A stretch of DNA of 64,000 bases from Stenotrophomonas sp. 24(2023). GTDB taxonomy: Bacteria > Pseudomonadota > Gammaproteobacteria > Xanthomonadales > Xanthomonadaceae. Under the pieces are notes generated by a model. The model saw nothing but the letters and a program-made list of their open reading frames with translations, searched no databases and had not been told where the DNA came from. How positions within the stretch are numbered: position 1 is the stretch's first letter; every line of letters begins with the position of its first letter. This document shows positions 8,180 through 17,536 of the stretch, one piece after another. Made by a program: the position numbers and the translations under genes. The stretch spans positions 1,488,001 through 1,552,000 of the forward strand of contig NZ_CP133160.1 in NCBI RefSeq assembly GCF_030913365.1, in the 5' to 3' direction.

Positions 8180-8970
8180 GCCGGGAAGAATAGCTGACGC
8201 AGGCCCTCGCCCGGTTCTTCCACGCGCATGAAGGCCTCGCCGACCAGGAAGGCATGGATGCCGGCATCGCGCATCAACGCCACGTCCTGTGCGCCCAGGA
8301 TGCCACTTTCGGTCACCAGCAGGCGGTCGCGCGGCACCGCATCGCGCATGGACAGCGTGGTCTGCAGCGAGACCTCGAAGGTGCGCAGGTTGCGGTTGTT
8401 GATGCCGATCATCGGTGCCGGCACCTGCAGGGCACGTTCCAGCTCGTCGATGTCATGCACTTCCACCAGCACGTCCATGCCCAGCGACAGCGCCAGCTCG
8501 GACAGGGTGGCCAGCTGCGTATCGTCCAGCGCGGCCACGATCAGCAGGATGCAGTCGGCACCCAGCACGCGCGCCTCATAGACCTGGTAGGGGTCGATGA
8601 CGAAATCCTTACGCAGCACCGGCAGCGTGCAGGCCTCGCGGGCCTGCTGCAGGTAGGCATCGGCGCCCTGGAAGAAGTCCACATCGGTCAGCACCGACAG
8701 GCAGCTGGCGCCACCGAATTCGTAGCTGACGGCGATGTCGGCCGGGCGGAAATCCGGGCGGATCACGCCCTTGGAGGGGCTGGCCTTCTTCACTTCGGCG
8801 ATCACCGCCGCCTCGCCATTGGCGATGGCCGCCTGCAGCGCGCGCACGAAGCCGCGTACCGGCGGGGCCTCGGCCAGCGCGGCCTGCAGCTGTTCGAGCG
8901 GGCGCTGGGCACGGCGCTGGGCCACTTCTTCGGCCTTGCGGGCCAGGATCGTCTGCAGGATATCGCTCAT
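8176..8970 (-). CDS. trpC: Indole-3-glycerol-phosphate synthase
   Basis: This 264-residue TIM-barrel enzyme closes the indole ring in tryptophan synthesis. The catalytic segment [13 protein letters not shown], the [13 protein letters not shown] strand, [12 protein letters not shown] and the phosphate-binding TESGI and FLVGEAFMR loops are all present. It is monofunctional, with no TrpF fusion. The start at MSDILQ gives the family length; the ATG lies 74 nt after the trpD stop on the same strand. Confidence 0.97.
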   Translation of the reverse strand: MSDILQTILARKAEEVAQRRAQRPLEQLQAALAEAPPVRGFVRALQAAIANGEAAVIAEVKKASPSKGVIRPDFRPADIAVSYEFGGASCLSVLTDVDFFQGADAYLQQAREACTLPVLRKDFVIDPYQVYEARVLGADCILLIVAALDDTQLATLSELALSLGMDVLVEVHDIDELERALQVPAPMIGINNRNLRTFEVSLQTTLSMRDAVPRDRLLVTESGILGAQDVALMRDAGIHAFLVGEAFMRVEEPGEGLRQLFFPA

Positions 8971-9044
8971 CGTCGTCGGGTCGGTGCGGGGGCGGTGAGG
9001 GCGACCATTATCGGCCACCGGGCGGGAGAGGCTGAACCGGGCGC

Positions 9045-10076
9045 TCAGGCAACCAGCGCGCGGGTGGTGTCCACATACTGCTGCAGGCGGCTGCGGGCGC
9101 TGCCATCGGCCAGTGCGGCACGGGCGCGGGCCAGGCCATCGCCGATGTCGCTGGCCACCCCGGCCACGTACAGCGCGGCACCGGCATTGAGGGCCACGAT
9201 ATCCAGCGCCGGGCCGGGCTCGTTGTCCAGTACGGCGCGCAGCATGGCAATGGATTGTTCCGGGCCGTCGACGCGCAGGTTACGGCTGGCCGACATGGCG
9301 ATGCCGAAGTCCTCCGGGTGGATCTCGTACTCGCGCACGCGGCCCTCGCGCAGCTCGCCGACCAGGGTGCCGGCGCCCAGCGAGATCTCGTCCATGTTGT
9401 CGCGGCCCCAGACCACCATGGCGCGCTCGGTGCCCAGCTCGCGCAGCACGCGCGCCTGGATGCCGACCAGATCCGGGTGGAACACGCCCATCAGCACCGA
9501 CGGCGCGCTGGCCGGGTTGGTCAGCGGGCCGAGGATGTTGAAGATGGTGCGCACGCCCATTTCGCGCCGGACGGGAGCCACCACCTTCATCGACGGATGG
9601 TGGATCGGCGCGAACATGAAGCCGATGCCGGTACGCTCGATGGCCGCAGCCACGTGCTCGGGCTGCAGCTCGATCACCGCGCCCAGTGCCTCCAGCGCAT
9701 CGGCGCTGCCGGACTTGGACGACACGCTGCGGTTGCCATGCTTGGCCACCCGCGCGCCGGCGGCGGCGGCCACGAACATCGCGCAGGTGGAGATGTTGAA
9801 GGTGTGCGAGCCATCGCCACCGGTGCCCACGATATCGACCAGGTGGGAGGTATCGGCCACCGGCACTGGCCGGGCGAATTCACGCATCACGGTGGCCGCC
9901 GCGGCGATCTCGTCCACGGTCTCCTTCTTCACGCGCAGGCCGGTCAGGATGGCCGCGGTCATCATCGGCGACACGTCACCGCGCATGATCTGCCGCATCA
10001 GGTCGACCATTTCGTCGAAGAAGATTTCGCGGTGCTCGATCGTGCGCTGCAGGGCTTCCTGGGGGGAGAAGCTCAT
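9045..10076 (-). CDS. trpD: Anthranilate phosphoribosyltransferase
   Basis: This 343-residue enzyme joins anthranilate to PRPP. The PRPP loop [14 protein letters not shown], the [21 protein letters not shown] anthranilate segment (in two parts around residues 112-132) and the [11 protein letters not shown] motif are present. It is a stand-alone TrpD, separate from the glutamine amidotransferase encoded upstream by trpG. Confidence 0.97.
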   Translation of the reverse strand: MSFSPQEALQRTIEHREIFFDEMVDLMRQIMRGDVSPMMTAAILTGLRVKKETVDEIAAAATVMREFARPVPVADTSHLVDIVGTGGDGSHTFNISTCAMFVAAAAGARVAKHGNRSVSSKSGSADALEALGAVIELQPEHVAAAIERTGIGFMFAPIHHPSMKVVAPVRREMGVRTIFNILGPLTNPASAPSVLMGVFHPDLVGIQARVLRELGTERAMVVWGRDNMDEISLGAGTLVGELREGRVREYEIHPEDFGIAMSASRNLRVDGPEQSIAMLRAVLDNEPGPALDIVALNAGAALYVAGVASDIGDGLARARAALADGSARSRLQQYVDTTRALVA

Positions 10077-10092
10077 CGGAATGCTCCTTGGA

Positions 10093-10680
10093 TCAGGCCG
10101 CCGGGCGCTGCAGGAAATTGCGCAGCAGGGCGTGGCCGTGTTCGGTGAGGATGGATTCGGGGTGGAACTGCACGCCTTCCACCGGGAACTGGCGGTGGCG
10201 CAGGCCCATGATCTCTTCGATCGAGCCGTCCTCGTTCTCGGTCCAGGCGGTCACTTCCAGCGCGTCGGGCAGGCTGTGCTTGTCCACCACCAGCGAGTGG
10301 TAGCGGGTGGCCTGGTAGCGGTCCGGCAGGCCGGCGAACACGCCCTTGCCTTCATGGCGGATGGGCGAGGTCTTGCCGTGCATGATGTTGCCCGCGCGGA
10401 TGACCGTGCCGCCATAGACCTGGCCGATGCCCTGGTGGCCCAGGCACACGCCGAGGATCGGTGTGGTCGGGCCCAGGCGCTCGATCAGGGCCAGCGACAC
10501 GCCCGCTTCGTTGGGCGTGCACGGGCCGGGCGAGATGACGATGCGCTCGGGTTTCTGCGCGGCGATCTCGTCCACGCTCATCGCATCGTTGCGCACCACC
10601 TTCACCTCGGCGCCCAGCGTCTGCAGGTACTGCACGAGGTTGTAGGTGAAGCTGTCGTAGTTGTCGATCATCCACAACAT
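10093..10680 (-). CDS. trpG: Anthranilate synthase glutamine amidotransferase subunit
   Basis: This 195-residue class I amidotransferase supplies ammonia to TrpE. The [11 protein letters not shown] oxyanion segment, the catalytic cysteine in GVCLGHQ (about residue 79) and the [10 protein letters not shown] histidine/glutamate pair are intact. In many bacteria the same subunit also serves PabB. It is 16 nt upstream of trpD and 2 nt downstream of the SIMPL gene, so co-transcription is likely. Confidence 0.97.
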   Translation of the reverse strand: MLWMIDNYDSFTYNLVQYLQTLGAEVKVVRNDAMSVDEIAAQKPERIVISPGPCTPNEAGVSLALIERLGPTTPILGVCLGHQGIGQVYGGTVIRAGNIMHGKTSPIRHEGKGVFAGLPDRYQATRYHSLVVDKHSLPDALEVTAWTENEDGSIEEIMGLRHRQFPVEGVQFHPESILTEHGHALLRNFLQRPAA

Positions 10681-10682
10681 GG

Positions 10683-11459
10683 TCAGGTTCCGTCGCTTAT
10701 CAGGAAAATGGCGTATACGTTTTCGGTGTAGGTGATGGGGCCGGCTTCGATGGATTCGCGCGCGCGCGCGCCGGTTGTTTCGATGCTGGTCTGCGCCGGA
10801 GCCGGCGGGCTGGGCGGCGTGACCATGTCACCACCGCGGGGCCAGCTGCCTGCCTGCACGCCGTAGGCGAAGTTCGGGGCCACGTCGGAGATGCTGTAGA
10901 GGCCGGTGATGCGCGCGCCGTAGGCCATGGCAAGGTGCTTGGCGGAGGCGCGTGTCTGCGTTGCCGCTTCGGCCTTGAGTTCGCCACGCAGTGCGGCTTC
11001 CCTGGAGTAGCCAGGCCGCATGCTGCTGATCTGCAGGTCCTCGCTGGCATCGACCGCGCGCAGGAAGGCCTGCAGGTCACCGGTGGTGCCGAAGCTGCCC
11101 TTCAGGCGCCGGCTCACCCGCGTGCCAAGGTATTCCTGCTTGCCCTGCACGCTATAGCGGTAGTCCGGCTGGATGGTCAGGTTGTCGGCTACCACGCTTT
11201 CCGGCAGTGCATGGTTTCGCTTGAACGCACTCAACACTGCATCGACATTGCCCTGCACGCGCGAGCGCGCTGTATCCGGCTGAAGATCGGTGGACTTGAC
11301 CAGCAGTTCGACCGCGAACCGGTCCGGCATCACCGTTCGCGCGCCCTCACCCTTCACCAGCAGGTGCGGCTGCGAGGGAATGGTATTGGCCTGTGCCCAC
11401 GCAGACGGGGCCATCGTGGCCAGCAGTGACGACCACAGCAATGCGCTCAGCAGCTTCAT
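10683..11459 (-). CDS. Periplasmic SIMPL-domain (DUF541) protein
   Basis: This 258-residue protein has a Sec signal peptide ([21 protein letters not shown], cleavage near residue 22) and a SIMPL/DUF541 domain: [16 protein letters not shown], the repeated beta-alpha units and the [18 protein letters not shown] helix. Family members (for example BP26 of Brucella) form periplasmic oligomers of unclear role. It sits inside the trp cluster between trpE and trpG, 67 nt after trpE and 2 nt before trpG. No metabolic link is visible; the placement may simply give it trp-operon expression. Confidence 0.85.
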   Translation of the reverse strand: MKLLSALLWSSLLATMAPSAWAQANTIPSQPHLLVKGEGARTVMPDRFAVELLVKSTDLQPDTARSRVQGNVDAVLSAFKRNHALPESVVADNLTIQPDYRYSVQGKQEYLGTRVSRRLKGSFGTTGDLQAFLRAVDASEDLQISSMRPGYSREAALRGELKAEAATQTRASAKHLAMAYGARITGLYSISDVAPNFAYGVQAGSWPRGGDMVTPPSPPAPAQTSIETTGARARESIEAGPITYTENVYAIFLISDGT

Positions 11460-11526
11460 GCGGTACTCCTTGTCATGAATGGGAACAGCGGAAGGTGCCG
11501 CGGCGCGGGCCACGGCACGGAAAGGC

Positions 11527-13002
11527 TTACAGGCCCTTGGCAGCCTGGGCGACGGCGCGGAACAGCGCGCGGCCCTTGTTCATCGTCTCGTCCCATTCCT
11601 TGTCCGGGTCCGAGTCGTAGACGATGCCGGCACCGGCCTGCACGTACAGGCGGCCGTCCTTGATGACCGCGGTGCGGATCGCGATCGCGGTATCGGCATC
11701 ACCGTGCCAGCCGATGTAGCCGATGCTGCCGGCGTAGACATTGCGCTTGATCGGTTCCAGCTCGCGGATCACTTCCAGCGCGCGGATCTTCGGCGCGCCG
11801 CTGACGGTGCCGGCCGGGAACGTGGCACGCAGCACGTCGGCATAGCTCAGGCCCGGCTGCAGCTGCCCGGTCACTTCGCTGACGATGTGCATGACGTGGC
11901 TGTAGCGCTCGATCACGAACTGCTCGCCCACTTCCACGGTGCCGGCCCTGGACACACGGCCGGCATCGTTGCGGCCGAGGTCGATCAGCATCAGGTGCTC
12001 GGCGCGTTCCTTCGGATCGGCCAGCAGCTCGGCTTCCAGCGCCTGGTCCAGTTCCGGCGTGGCGCCGCGCGGGCGGGTGCCGGCGATCGGGCGCACGGTG
12101 ACTTCACCGTCCTGCAGGCGCACCAGGATTTCCGGCGAGGAGCCGACCACCTGCAGGTCGCCGACATCCAGGAAGTACATGTACGGCGAGGGGTTGAGGC
12201 CGCGCAGCGCGCGGTAGACATCGACCGGGCGCGCCTTGAACGGCACGCTCAGGCGCTGGCTGAGCACCACCTGGAAGATGTCGCCGGCGCGGATGTACTC
12301 CTTGCTGCGCTGGACGGCATCGACGAAGCCCTCGCGGGTGAAGCCGGAGACGAAATCGGATTCGTCCAGCACATCGCTGTGGAGCGGCGCCGGATAGCCG
12401 GCCCCCGGTGCCCGCAGCGTGGCGGTCAGCGCATCCAGGCGGGCCTGGGCCTGCTCGAAGGCGCCATCGACGCGCGGGTCGGCGTGCACGATCAGGTACA
12501 GGCGGCCCTTGAGGTTGTCGAACACCGCCAGCTCATCCGAATGCAGCAGCAGGATGTCCGGCGTGCCCAGCTCGTCACGGCCGGCCGGCGGCGCCAGGCG
12601 CGGCTCGATGTAGCCGATGCACTCGAAACCGAACCAGCCGACCAGGCCCCCGGTGAAGCCCGGCAGGCCGTCCAGCTTGGGCACCGAATGGGCGCTGCGC
12701 AGCGCCTCGACTTCGGCGAACGGGTCGACCACCTCGCGGGTGTCCACCACCTGGCCGTGCTCGCGCACGGTCAGGGTATGGCCGTGGAAGGCATACACGC
12801 GGCGCGCCGGCAGGCCGATGATCGAGTAACGACCAAAGCGCTCGCCGCCTTCGACGGATTCAAACAGGTAGGTATTGGGGCCGTCGGCAAGCTTCAGATA
12901 GACCGAAAGCGGCGTGTCCAGGTCGGACAGCACTTCGCGGACAACGGGAATATGGGTGTGGCCTTCAGCGGCCTGCTGCTGAAACTGGGCGAGCGAGATC
13001 AA
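11527..13002 (-). CDS. trpE: Anthranilate synthase component I
   Basis: This 491-residue protein makes anthranilate from chorismate with ammonia from TrpG. The feedback-binding N-terminal segment (LESVEGGERFGRYS), the IAGTRPRG motif, the catalytic LIDLGRNDAGRVS and HIVSEV segments, and GTVSGAPK are present. The start is taken as a TTG preceded by GGAAGGAAAG, which gives the usual Xanthomonadaceae length; an upstream in-frame start would add 16 residues. It heads the trpE - SIMPL - trpG - trpD - trpC series. A run of Trp codons in another frame lies 52-66 nt before this start. Confidence 0.95.
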   Translation of the reverse strand: MISLAQFQQQAAEGHTHIPVVREVLSDLDTPLSVYLKLADGPNTYLFESVEGGERFGRYSIIGLPARRVYAFHGHTLTVREHGQVVDTREVVDPFAEVEALRSAHSVPKLDGLPGFTGGLVGWFGFECIGYIEPRLAPPAGRDELGTPDILLLHSDELAVFDNLKGRLYLIVHADPRVDGAFEQAQARLDALTATLRAPGAGYPAPLHSDVLDESDFVSGFTREGFVDAVQRSKEYIRAGDIFQVVLSQRLSVPFKARPVDVYRALRGLNPSPYMYFLDVGDLQVVGSSPEILVRLQDGEVTVRPIAGTRPRGATPELDQALEAELLADPKERAEHLMLIDLGRNDAGRVSRAGTVEVGEQFVIERYSHVMHIVSEVTGQLQPGLSYADVLRATFPAGTVSGAPKIRALEVIRELEPIKRNVYAGSIGYIGWHGDADTAIAIRTAVIKDGRLYVQAGAGIVYDSDPDKEWDETMNKGRALFRAVAQAAKGL

Positions 13003-13054
13003 GACGACTTTCCTTCCGGGACACAGCGTTATGGGGGCGGACGACGGCAACGGG

Positions 13055-13114
13055 CCACCATCGCCACCAACGGCGTGCGGAAGAAAGGGTACGAGGGGTC
13101 GTCAGGCTGGACAC
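13055..13114 (-). promoter_or_regulatory. Candidate Trp-codon-rich leader before trpE
   Basis: On the minus strand the sequence TGGTGGCGATGGTGG (13055-13069) reads Trp-Trp-Arg-Trp-Trp in a frame that is open from a GTG at 13112-13114. The frame stays open into trpE in a different phase, so the stop codon and a classical terminator hairpin expected of an attenuator are not seen. Translation-based control is suggested by the codons only. Confidence 0.35.
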
Positions 13115-13230
13115 GCCTTGACTGTATCGCAGGATCGGCTGAAGGGAAACCCTGTGAAACTGAACCGGGTGCGGAGGTGGCGGGCGATCTGATGGGGATG
13201 ACCCAAGGGGTTCGAGTGCGCACCGGCAGG

Positions 13231-13292
13231 GGCGACTGTCATTCGACTGCCCTGCACGGAAGGCCCCGCTACCCGGCCGGCTGACAGTCGCC
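13231..13292. repeat. Inverted repeat upstream of trpE
   Basis: GGCGACTGTCA (13231-13241) is exactly mirrored by TGACAGTCGCC (13282-13292), with a further GC-rich imperfect pairing in between. It lies just past the yegS stop and before the trpE leader, so it could end yegS transcription. Confidence 0.5.
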
Positions 13293-13293
13293 G

Positions 13294-14238
13294 CTACCCC
13301 TGGTCGGCGGCAGCGGCCAGCATCGGGCAGTCGGCCGGCAGATGCATGCGGACCCGGCCCGCCACGCAGTCGATGCGGAAACGACGGGCCTGCACCGGTT
13401 CACCGTCCAGGTTCAGGGTCAGCGGGGCCGGGGCCTCGATGTCCAGCCATGGCAGCTGCGCGCGGGTCGCCACGCGCTCCAGCGCGGCCTCCTTGCCGCC
13501 GGTCAGCATCTGGCCCAGGGTTGCAGCCACCTCGCCCTCCAGTTCGGGCACCACGGTGACGTCCAGCAGTCCGTCATCGACCAGCGCCTGCGGGCACAGT
13601 TGCTGACCACCGCCGGCCTGGCGCCCGTTGCCGATGCCCAGCGCGATGAAGCCGCCCTCCCAGGCGAAGTCGGGGCCGGACAACCGCGCAACGACCGGCT
13701 CGATGCGGCCCAGCTTGGCGATGCCGGTGATCACATAGGCCAGCCCCCCCAGCATCTTCTTCAATCCCGCATCGGTTTCCACCGTGACCTGCGTGCCGAA
13801 GCCACCACTGGCCAGGTTGGCGCACCACCACGGTGTGCCATCGGCCTGCACACGCAGCAGATCGATGGGGCGGGCACGCACCTGGCCGATCAGCGCGAAG
13901 GCCTCCTGCGGCGCGGTCGGAATGCCCGCAGCGGTCGCGAAATCATTGGCGGTGCCCATCGGCACCAGCGCCAGCGAGGGCAGTGCGTCTGCGCGCTCAT
14001 CGCGATGCGCCAGCGTCTCGGCCACCGCGCTGAGCGTGCCATCGCCGCCTGCGGCGACGATCACATCCACGCCATGGTCGATCGCCTCGGCCACGTAGCG
14101 TTCGGCATCGCCCTCCTCCCAGGTCACCCGCACGTCCAGCTGCACCCCCTGCCCGCGCCAGTGGCCGACGGCTGCGCGCAGGTCGTCATCGCCGGCGGAC
14201 TTGCCGTTGAGGATCAGGCGCCAGCGGGGTGCGGTCAT
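13294..14238 (-). CDS. yegS: YegS-like lipid kinase (diacylglycerol kinase catalytic family)
   Basis: This 314-residue protein has the DAGK catalytic fold: the nucleotide motif [16 protein letters not shown] near residues 60-75, the MGTANDFA motif, and the acidic metal-binding loop [12 protein letters not shown]. Length and the C-terminal NLDGEPV segment match YegS, a phosphatidylglycerol/diacylglycerol kinase. The start at MTAPRW gives the family length. It precedes the trp cluster on the same strand but with a 290-nt gap. Confidence 0.92.
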   Translation of the reverse strand: MTAPRWRLILNGKSAGDDDLRAAVGHWRGQGVQLDVRVTWEEGDAERYVAEAIDHGVDVIVAAGGDGTLSAVAETLAHRDERADALPSLALVPMGTANDFATAAGIPTAPQEAFALIGQVRARPIDLLRVQADGTPWWCANLASGGFGTQVTVETDAGLKKMLGGLAYVITGIAKLGRIEPVVARLSGPDFAWEGGFIALGIGNGRQAGGGQQLCPQALVDDGLLDVTVVPELEGEVAATLGQMLTGGKEAALERVATRAQLPWLDIEAPAPLTLNLDGEPVQARRFRIDCVAGRVRMHLPADCPMLAAAADQG

Positions 14239-14433
14239 GCGCAGCTTCCGGGGTTGGGCGGCACAGGCTATCAACGCGGTGTTTGCCTGCGGTGAATGTC
14301 ACGCCGGTGTCATGGCACACCCGGAAAATGGAAGGCCATAGCAGGGACGATGGATGGAGGCAGGATCAGCCTCCCACGCATACAGCAGGGCCACGCCGGT
14401 GTTTGGGCGTGGTCTTTTTTTTGCCGCTGGCGT
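14239..14433. other. Intergenic spacer between yegS and the palindrome array
   Basis: No gene or repeat is seen here. A run of eight T residues (14414-14422) lies next to the start of the array. The yegS promoter should be in this stretch. Confidence 0.4.
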
Positions 14434-14819
14434 CATCCACGCATGGCGTGGATCTACCGGGGGCGCATTGGAATCATCCACGCATGGCGTGGATCTACCC
14501 GGGGCGCATTGGAACCATCCACGCATGGCGTGGATCTACCAGGGCCACATTGGAACCATCCACGCATGGCGTGGATCTACCGGGGTCACATTGGAACCAT
14601 CCACGCATGGCGTGGATCTACCCGGGCCACATTGGAACCGTCCACGCATGGCGTGGATCTACCCGGGGCGCATTGGAATCATCCACGCATGGCGTGGATC
14701 TACCCGGGGCGCATTGGAATCATCCACGCATGGCGTGGATCTGCCGGGGGCGCATTGGAACCATCCACGCATGGCGTGGATCTGCCGGGGGCGGTGTAGA
14801 TCCACGCCATGCGTGGATG
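14434..14819. repeat. Tandem array of SMAG-type palindromes, 41-bp period
   Basis: Nine copies of a 24-bp palindrome (minus strand GTAGATCCACGC-CATGCGTGGATG) start at 14434, 14475, 14516, 14557, 14598, 14639, 14680, 14721 and 14762. They are joined by 17-bp linkers ending in CATTGGAA[C/T]. A tenth unit in the opposite orientation closes the array at 14796-14819. The last two tandem copies have GCAG instead of GTAG. The linkers are nearly identical, so this is not a CRISPR. The array lies downstream of the GNAT gene and would be transcribed as a string of hairpins. Confidence 0.95.
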
Positions 14820-14828
14820 CCGTGCGCC

Positions 14829-15320
14829 TCAACCGTTGGCGAAATCCTGCAGTGCCTGCCCCTGCAGCCGGTACACGGTCCACTCGTCCTGCGGCTTGGC
14901 GCCGGCGGCGGTGTAGAAGTCGATGGCCGGGGTATTCCAGTCCAGCACGGACCATTCGAAGCGGCCACAGCCTTCCTCCACGGCCAGGCGTGCGATGTGC
15001 TTCAGCAGTGCCTTGCCGGCACCGCCACCGCGCTTTTCCGGGCTGACGTAGAGGTCTTCCAGGTAGATACCCTTGCGGCCCAGCCAGGTGGAGTAGTTGT
15101 AGAAATACACCGCATAGCCGATCGCCTCGCCGTCGGCTTCGCAGACCAGCGCGCGGGCGGTGGCATCGGCGCCGAACAGGCTGTCGGCAATACCGGCCTC
15201 ATCGGTCTGCACGGAATGCTCGGCCTTCTCGTAGATGGCCAGCTCACGGATGAAGCGCAGGATCAGGCCGGCATCGGCGACGGTGGCCGGGCGGATGTTC
15301 AACGCGGCCACCGTCGTCAT
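14829..15320 (-). CDS. GNAT N-acetyltransferase (SSAT-like)
   Basis: This 163-residue protein has the GNAT fold, with the acetyl-CoA pyrophosphate loop at EKRGGGAGKALL (about residues 94-105) after the LEDLYVSP strand, and the Tyr-rich YAVYFYNYSTWLGRKGIYLEDL core. That pattern is typical of the spermidine/diamine acetyltransferase (SSAT) branch, which would fit a genome rich in polyamine genes, but substrate specificity is not proven. It lies 3 nt after rpe on the same strand and is followed by the palindrome array. Confidence 0.85.
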   Translation of the reverse strand: MTTVAALNIRPATVADAGLILRFIRELAIYEKAEHSVQTDEAGIADSLFGADATARALVCEADGEAIGYAVYFYNYSTWLGRKGIYLEDLYVSPEKRGGGAGKALLKHIARLAVEEGCGRFEWSVLDWNTPAIDFYTAAGAKPQDEWTVYRLQGQALQDFANG

Positions 15321-15323
15321 GGC

Positions 15324-16001
15324 TCAGCCCCGTGCCGCGGCGACGTTGGCGCGCATCTGCGCGATCACGTCCTGGTAGCCGGTCTTGGCGTTGAAGATGG
15401 CCGAACCGGCAACGAAGGTATCGGCACCGGCGGCAGCGATCGCGCCGATGTTGTCGGCCTTCACGCCACCGTCGATTTCCAGGCGGATGTCCTTGCCGCT
15501 GGCATCGATCTTCTGGCGGACCACGCGCAGCTTGTCCAGCGCCGAGGGAATGAAGGCCTGGCCACCGAAGCCCGGATTGACCGACATCAGCAGCACCAGG
15601 TCCAGGTCGTCCAGCACCCAGTCCAGGATGTCCACCGGGGTGGCCGGATTGAGCACGATGCCCGGCTTGCAGCCCAGCGAGCGGATCAGCTGGATGGTGC
15701 GGTGCACGTGGCGGCTGGCTTCGGGGTGGAAGCTGATGTAGGTGGCCCCGGCCTCGGCGAAGTCCGGGATGATGCGGTCCACCGGCTCGACCATCAGGTG
15801 CACGTCGATCGGTGCGGTGACGCCGTGCTTGCGCAGGGCCTGGCAGACCATCGGGCCGATGGTCAGGTTGGGCACGTAGTGGTTGTCCATCACATCGAAA
15901 TGGACCCAGTCCGCGCCGGCGGCCAGGACGTTGTCGACTTCCTCGCCCAGGCGGGCGAAATCGGCGGAGAGGATGGACGGGGCGATGAGGCAATGGGACA
16001 T
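15324..16001 (-). CDS. rpe: Ribulose-phosphate 3-epimerase
   Basis: This 225-residue TIM-barrel enzyme interconverts ribulose-5-P and xylulose-5-P in the pentose phosphate pathway. The N-terminus [17 protein letters not shown], the metal-ligand segments [12 protein letters not shown] and [16 protein letters not shown] and EIDGGVK are intact. The start at MSHC gives the family length. It probably forms a unit with the GNAT gene downstream and the J-domain gene 34 nt upstream. Confidence 0.97.
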   Translation of the reverse strand: MSHCLIAPSILSADFARLGEEVDNVLAAGADWVHFDVMDNHYVPNLTIGPMVCQALRKHGVTAPIDVHLMVEPVDRIIPDFAEAGATYISFHPEASRHVHRTIQLIRSLGCKPGIVLNPATPVDILDWVLDDLDLVLLMSVNPGFGGQAFIPSALDKLRVVRQKIDASGKDIRLEIDGGVKADNIGAIAAAGADTFVAGSAIFNAKTGYQDVIAQMRANVAAARG

Positions 16002-16035
16002 GGCCGGGCCTTGGCAACGTGGAAAAAAGGGACGA

Positions 16036-16365
16036 TCAGCGCCTGCGCAGGGTCTTGATGCGGTCGTAGGCGGCATTGATGCGGCGGGACTTCTGTTCGG
16101 CCTGCTCGCGCAGTTCGGGCGCGGCACCGGCCAGCTTGTCCGGGTGGTACTGGGACATCAGCCGGCGGTAGGCGCGCTCGATCTCCGCTTCGGTGGCCTC
16201 GGAGGTCAGCCCCAGCTCGCGGTATGGGTTTTCCTTGTTCAGCCGGAACCAGTCGCTGTCGAAGGCATGCCCCAGCAGCAGGCCCACCACGGCCCCGAAC
16301 AACGGATTGGGGCGGAACAACAGGGCTCCGGCAATGAATCCGAGCAGTTTTCCGTACCAGCGCAT
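16036..16365 (-). CDS. Membrane-anchored J-domain protein (short DjlA-like)
   Basis: This 109-residue protein starts with a hydrophobic hairpin ([17 protein letters not shown], then [16 protein letters not shown]) like the N-terminus of DjlA, followed directly by a C-terminal J domain with the HPDK motif (YHPDKLAG). The TerB-like central domain of full DjlA is missing, so it is a compact form. J domains stimulate the ATPase of DnaK; here the chaperone would be recruited to the inner membrane. The start at MRWYG is preferred because earlier residues do not match the family. Confidence 0.85.
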   Translation of the reverse strand: MRWYGKLLGFIAGALLFRPNPLFGAVVGLLLGHAFDSDWFRLNKENPYRELGLTSEATEAEIERAYRRLMSQYHPDKLAGAAPELREQAEQKSRRINAAYDRIKTLRRR

Positions 16366-16509
16366 GGCGTTCCGGGCGGGGGCGGCGAAATGGACGATCA
16401 TTTTACGTCACAGCGGGCCCGGACGGCTTTACACTAGGCCGCCCGCTGTCCTGCCGCGGGCCCATCGGGTCCACCGGGCAGCCGTATCGACGAAGCCCCA
16501 GGAGTGCCC

Positions 16510-17436
16510 GTGCCGACCACGTTGTTGCAATCCGATCTCCCCGGCCTGCCCTTGCGCCATCGCGGCAAGGTGCGTGATGTGTTCGATATTCCGCGCGAGC
16601 GGCTGCCGGCCGGGACCCCGCCGGGCGACTACCTGCTGATGGTGGCCACCGACCGCCTCTCGGCGTTCGACGTGGTCCTGCCCGACCCGATCCCCGGCAA
16701 GGGCGAAATGCTCTGCCAGGTGTCCAATTTCTGGTTCGCCAAGACCGCGCACCTGATGCCCAACCACCTGACCGGCATCGAGGTGGCCAGCGTGCTGCCC
16801 GAGGGCGTGGACCCGGCCCTGTATGCCAGGCGCGCGGTGGTCACCCGCAAGCTGAAGCCGGTGCCGGTGGAAGCGATTGCCCGCGGCTACCTGATCGGCA
16901 GCGGCTGGAAGGACTACCAGCGCACCGGCAAGGTCAGCGGCATCGACCTGCCCGATGGCCTGCGCCAGGCCGAGCAGCTGCCCGAGCCGATCTTCACCCC
17001 TTCGACCAAGGCCGCCGTGGGCGACCACGACGAGAACATCGATTTCGATGCGATGGTCAAGCAGGTCGGTGCCGACCTGGCCGAGCGCGTGCGCGATGCC
17101 ACCCTGCGCATCTACAAGTTCGCTGCGGACTATGCCCGCGAGCGCGGCATCATCCTGGCCGACACCAAGTTCGAGTTCGGCACCGATGCCGATGGCCGCC
17201 TGTACATCATGGACGAGATGCTGACGCCGGATTCCTCGCGTTACTGGCCGGCCGACGAGTACGAAGTGGGCACCAGCCCGCCGAGCTACGACAAGCAGTT
17301 CGTGCGTGATTACCTGGAGACGCTGGACTGGGGCAAGACCGCCCCGGGCCCGGCCATCCCGGCCGACATCATCGAGCGCACCCGCGCCAAGTACGCCGAG
17401 GCGCTGCAGCGCCTGGCCGGCATCAGCGTCGACTGA
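16510..17436 (+). CDS. purC: Phosphoribosylaminoimidazole-succinocarboxamide synthase
   Basis: This 308-residue SAICAR synthetase couples aspartate to CAIR in purine synthesis. The [13 protein letters not shown] strand, DRLSAFD, the signature [19 protein letters not shown] and LADTKFEFG are present, and the length is that of the longer eukaryote-like PurC form. The GTG at 16510 is chosen because AGGAG lies five bases upstream; another GTG at 16504 overlaps that site. It is divergent from the J-domain gene. Confidence 0.96.
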   Translation: MPTTLLQSDLPGLPLRHRGKVRDVFDIPRERLPAGTPPGDYLLMVATDRLSAFDVVLPDPIPGKGEMLCQVSNFWFAKTAHLMPNHLTGIEVASVLPEGVDPALYARRAVVTRKLKPVPVEAIARGYLIGSGWKDYQRTGKVSGIDLPDGLRQAEQLPEPIFTPSTKAAVGDHDENIDFDAMVKQVGADLAERVRDATLRIYKFAADYARERGIILADTKFEFGTDADGRLYIMDEMLTPDSSRYWPADEYEVGTSPPSYDKQFVRDYLETLDWGKTAPGPAIPADIIERTRAKYAEALQRLAGISVD

Positions 17437-17446
17437 TGCCCCTGCG

Positions 17447-17469
17447 CCCCCGGCCGCCCTGGCCGGGGG
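17447..17469 (+). terminator. GC hairpin after purC
   Basis: CCCCCGGCC and GGCCGGGGG form a 9-bp stem with a five-base loop 11 nt after the purC stop. There is no T tract, so it is only a weak candidate terminator or an RNA-stabilising end. Confidence 0.35.
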
Positions 17470-17536
17470 TGCCCCCCGGGCTCGCCCCGCTCCCGCCCGG
17501 AGTATGCTGTCGGCCTCACCGGAGGAAGCGAGCAGC

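Noticed and set aside
8254..10731. 825-codon open frame antisense to trpC and trpD
   Set aside because: It overlaps three well-conserved enzymes and has the Arg/His/Ser-rich composition of antisense frames.
13003..13120. Classical terminator-type trp attenuator
   Set aside because: No stable hairpin with a T tract lies between the Trp codons and trpE, so I kept only the codon run as an observation.
14296..14799. Open frames of about 100-230 codons across the palindrome array, reading as repeats of HPRMAWIY
   Set aside because: They arise because the repeat lacks stop codons; the 41-bp period shifts frame at each copy, so no protein repeat is kept and no start or ribosome site fits.
14434..14819. 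Array resembling a CRISPR
   Set aside because: The 17-bp spacers are nearly identical, the repeats are full palindromes found singly elsewhere in the window, and there are no cas genes.
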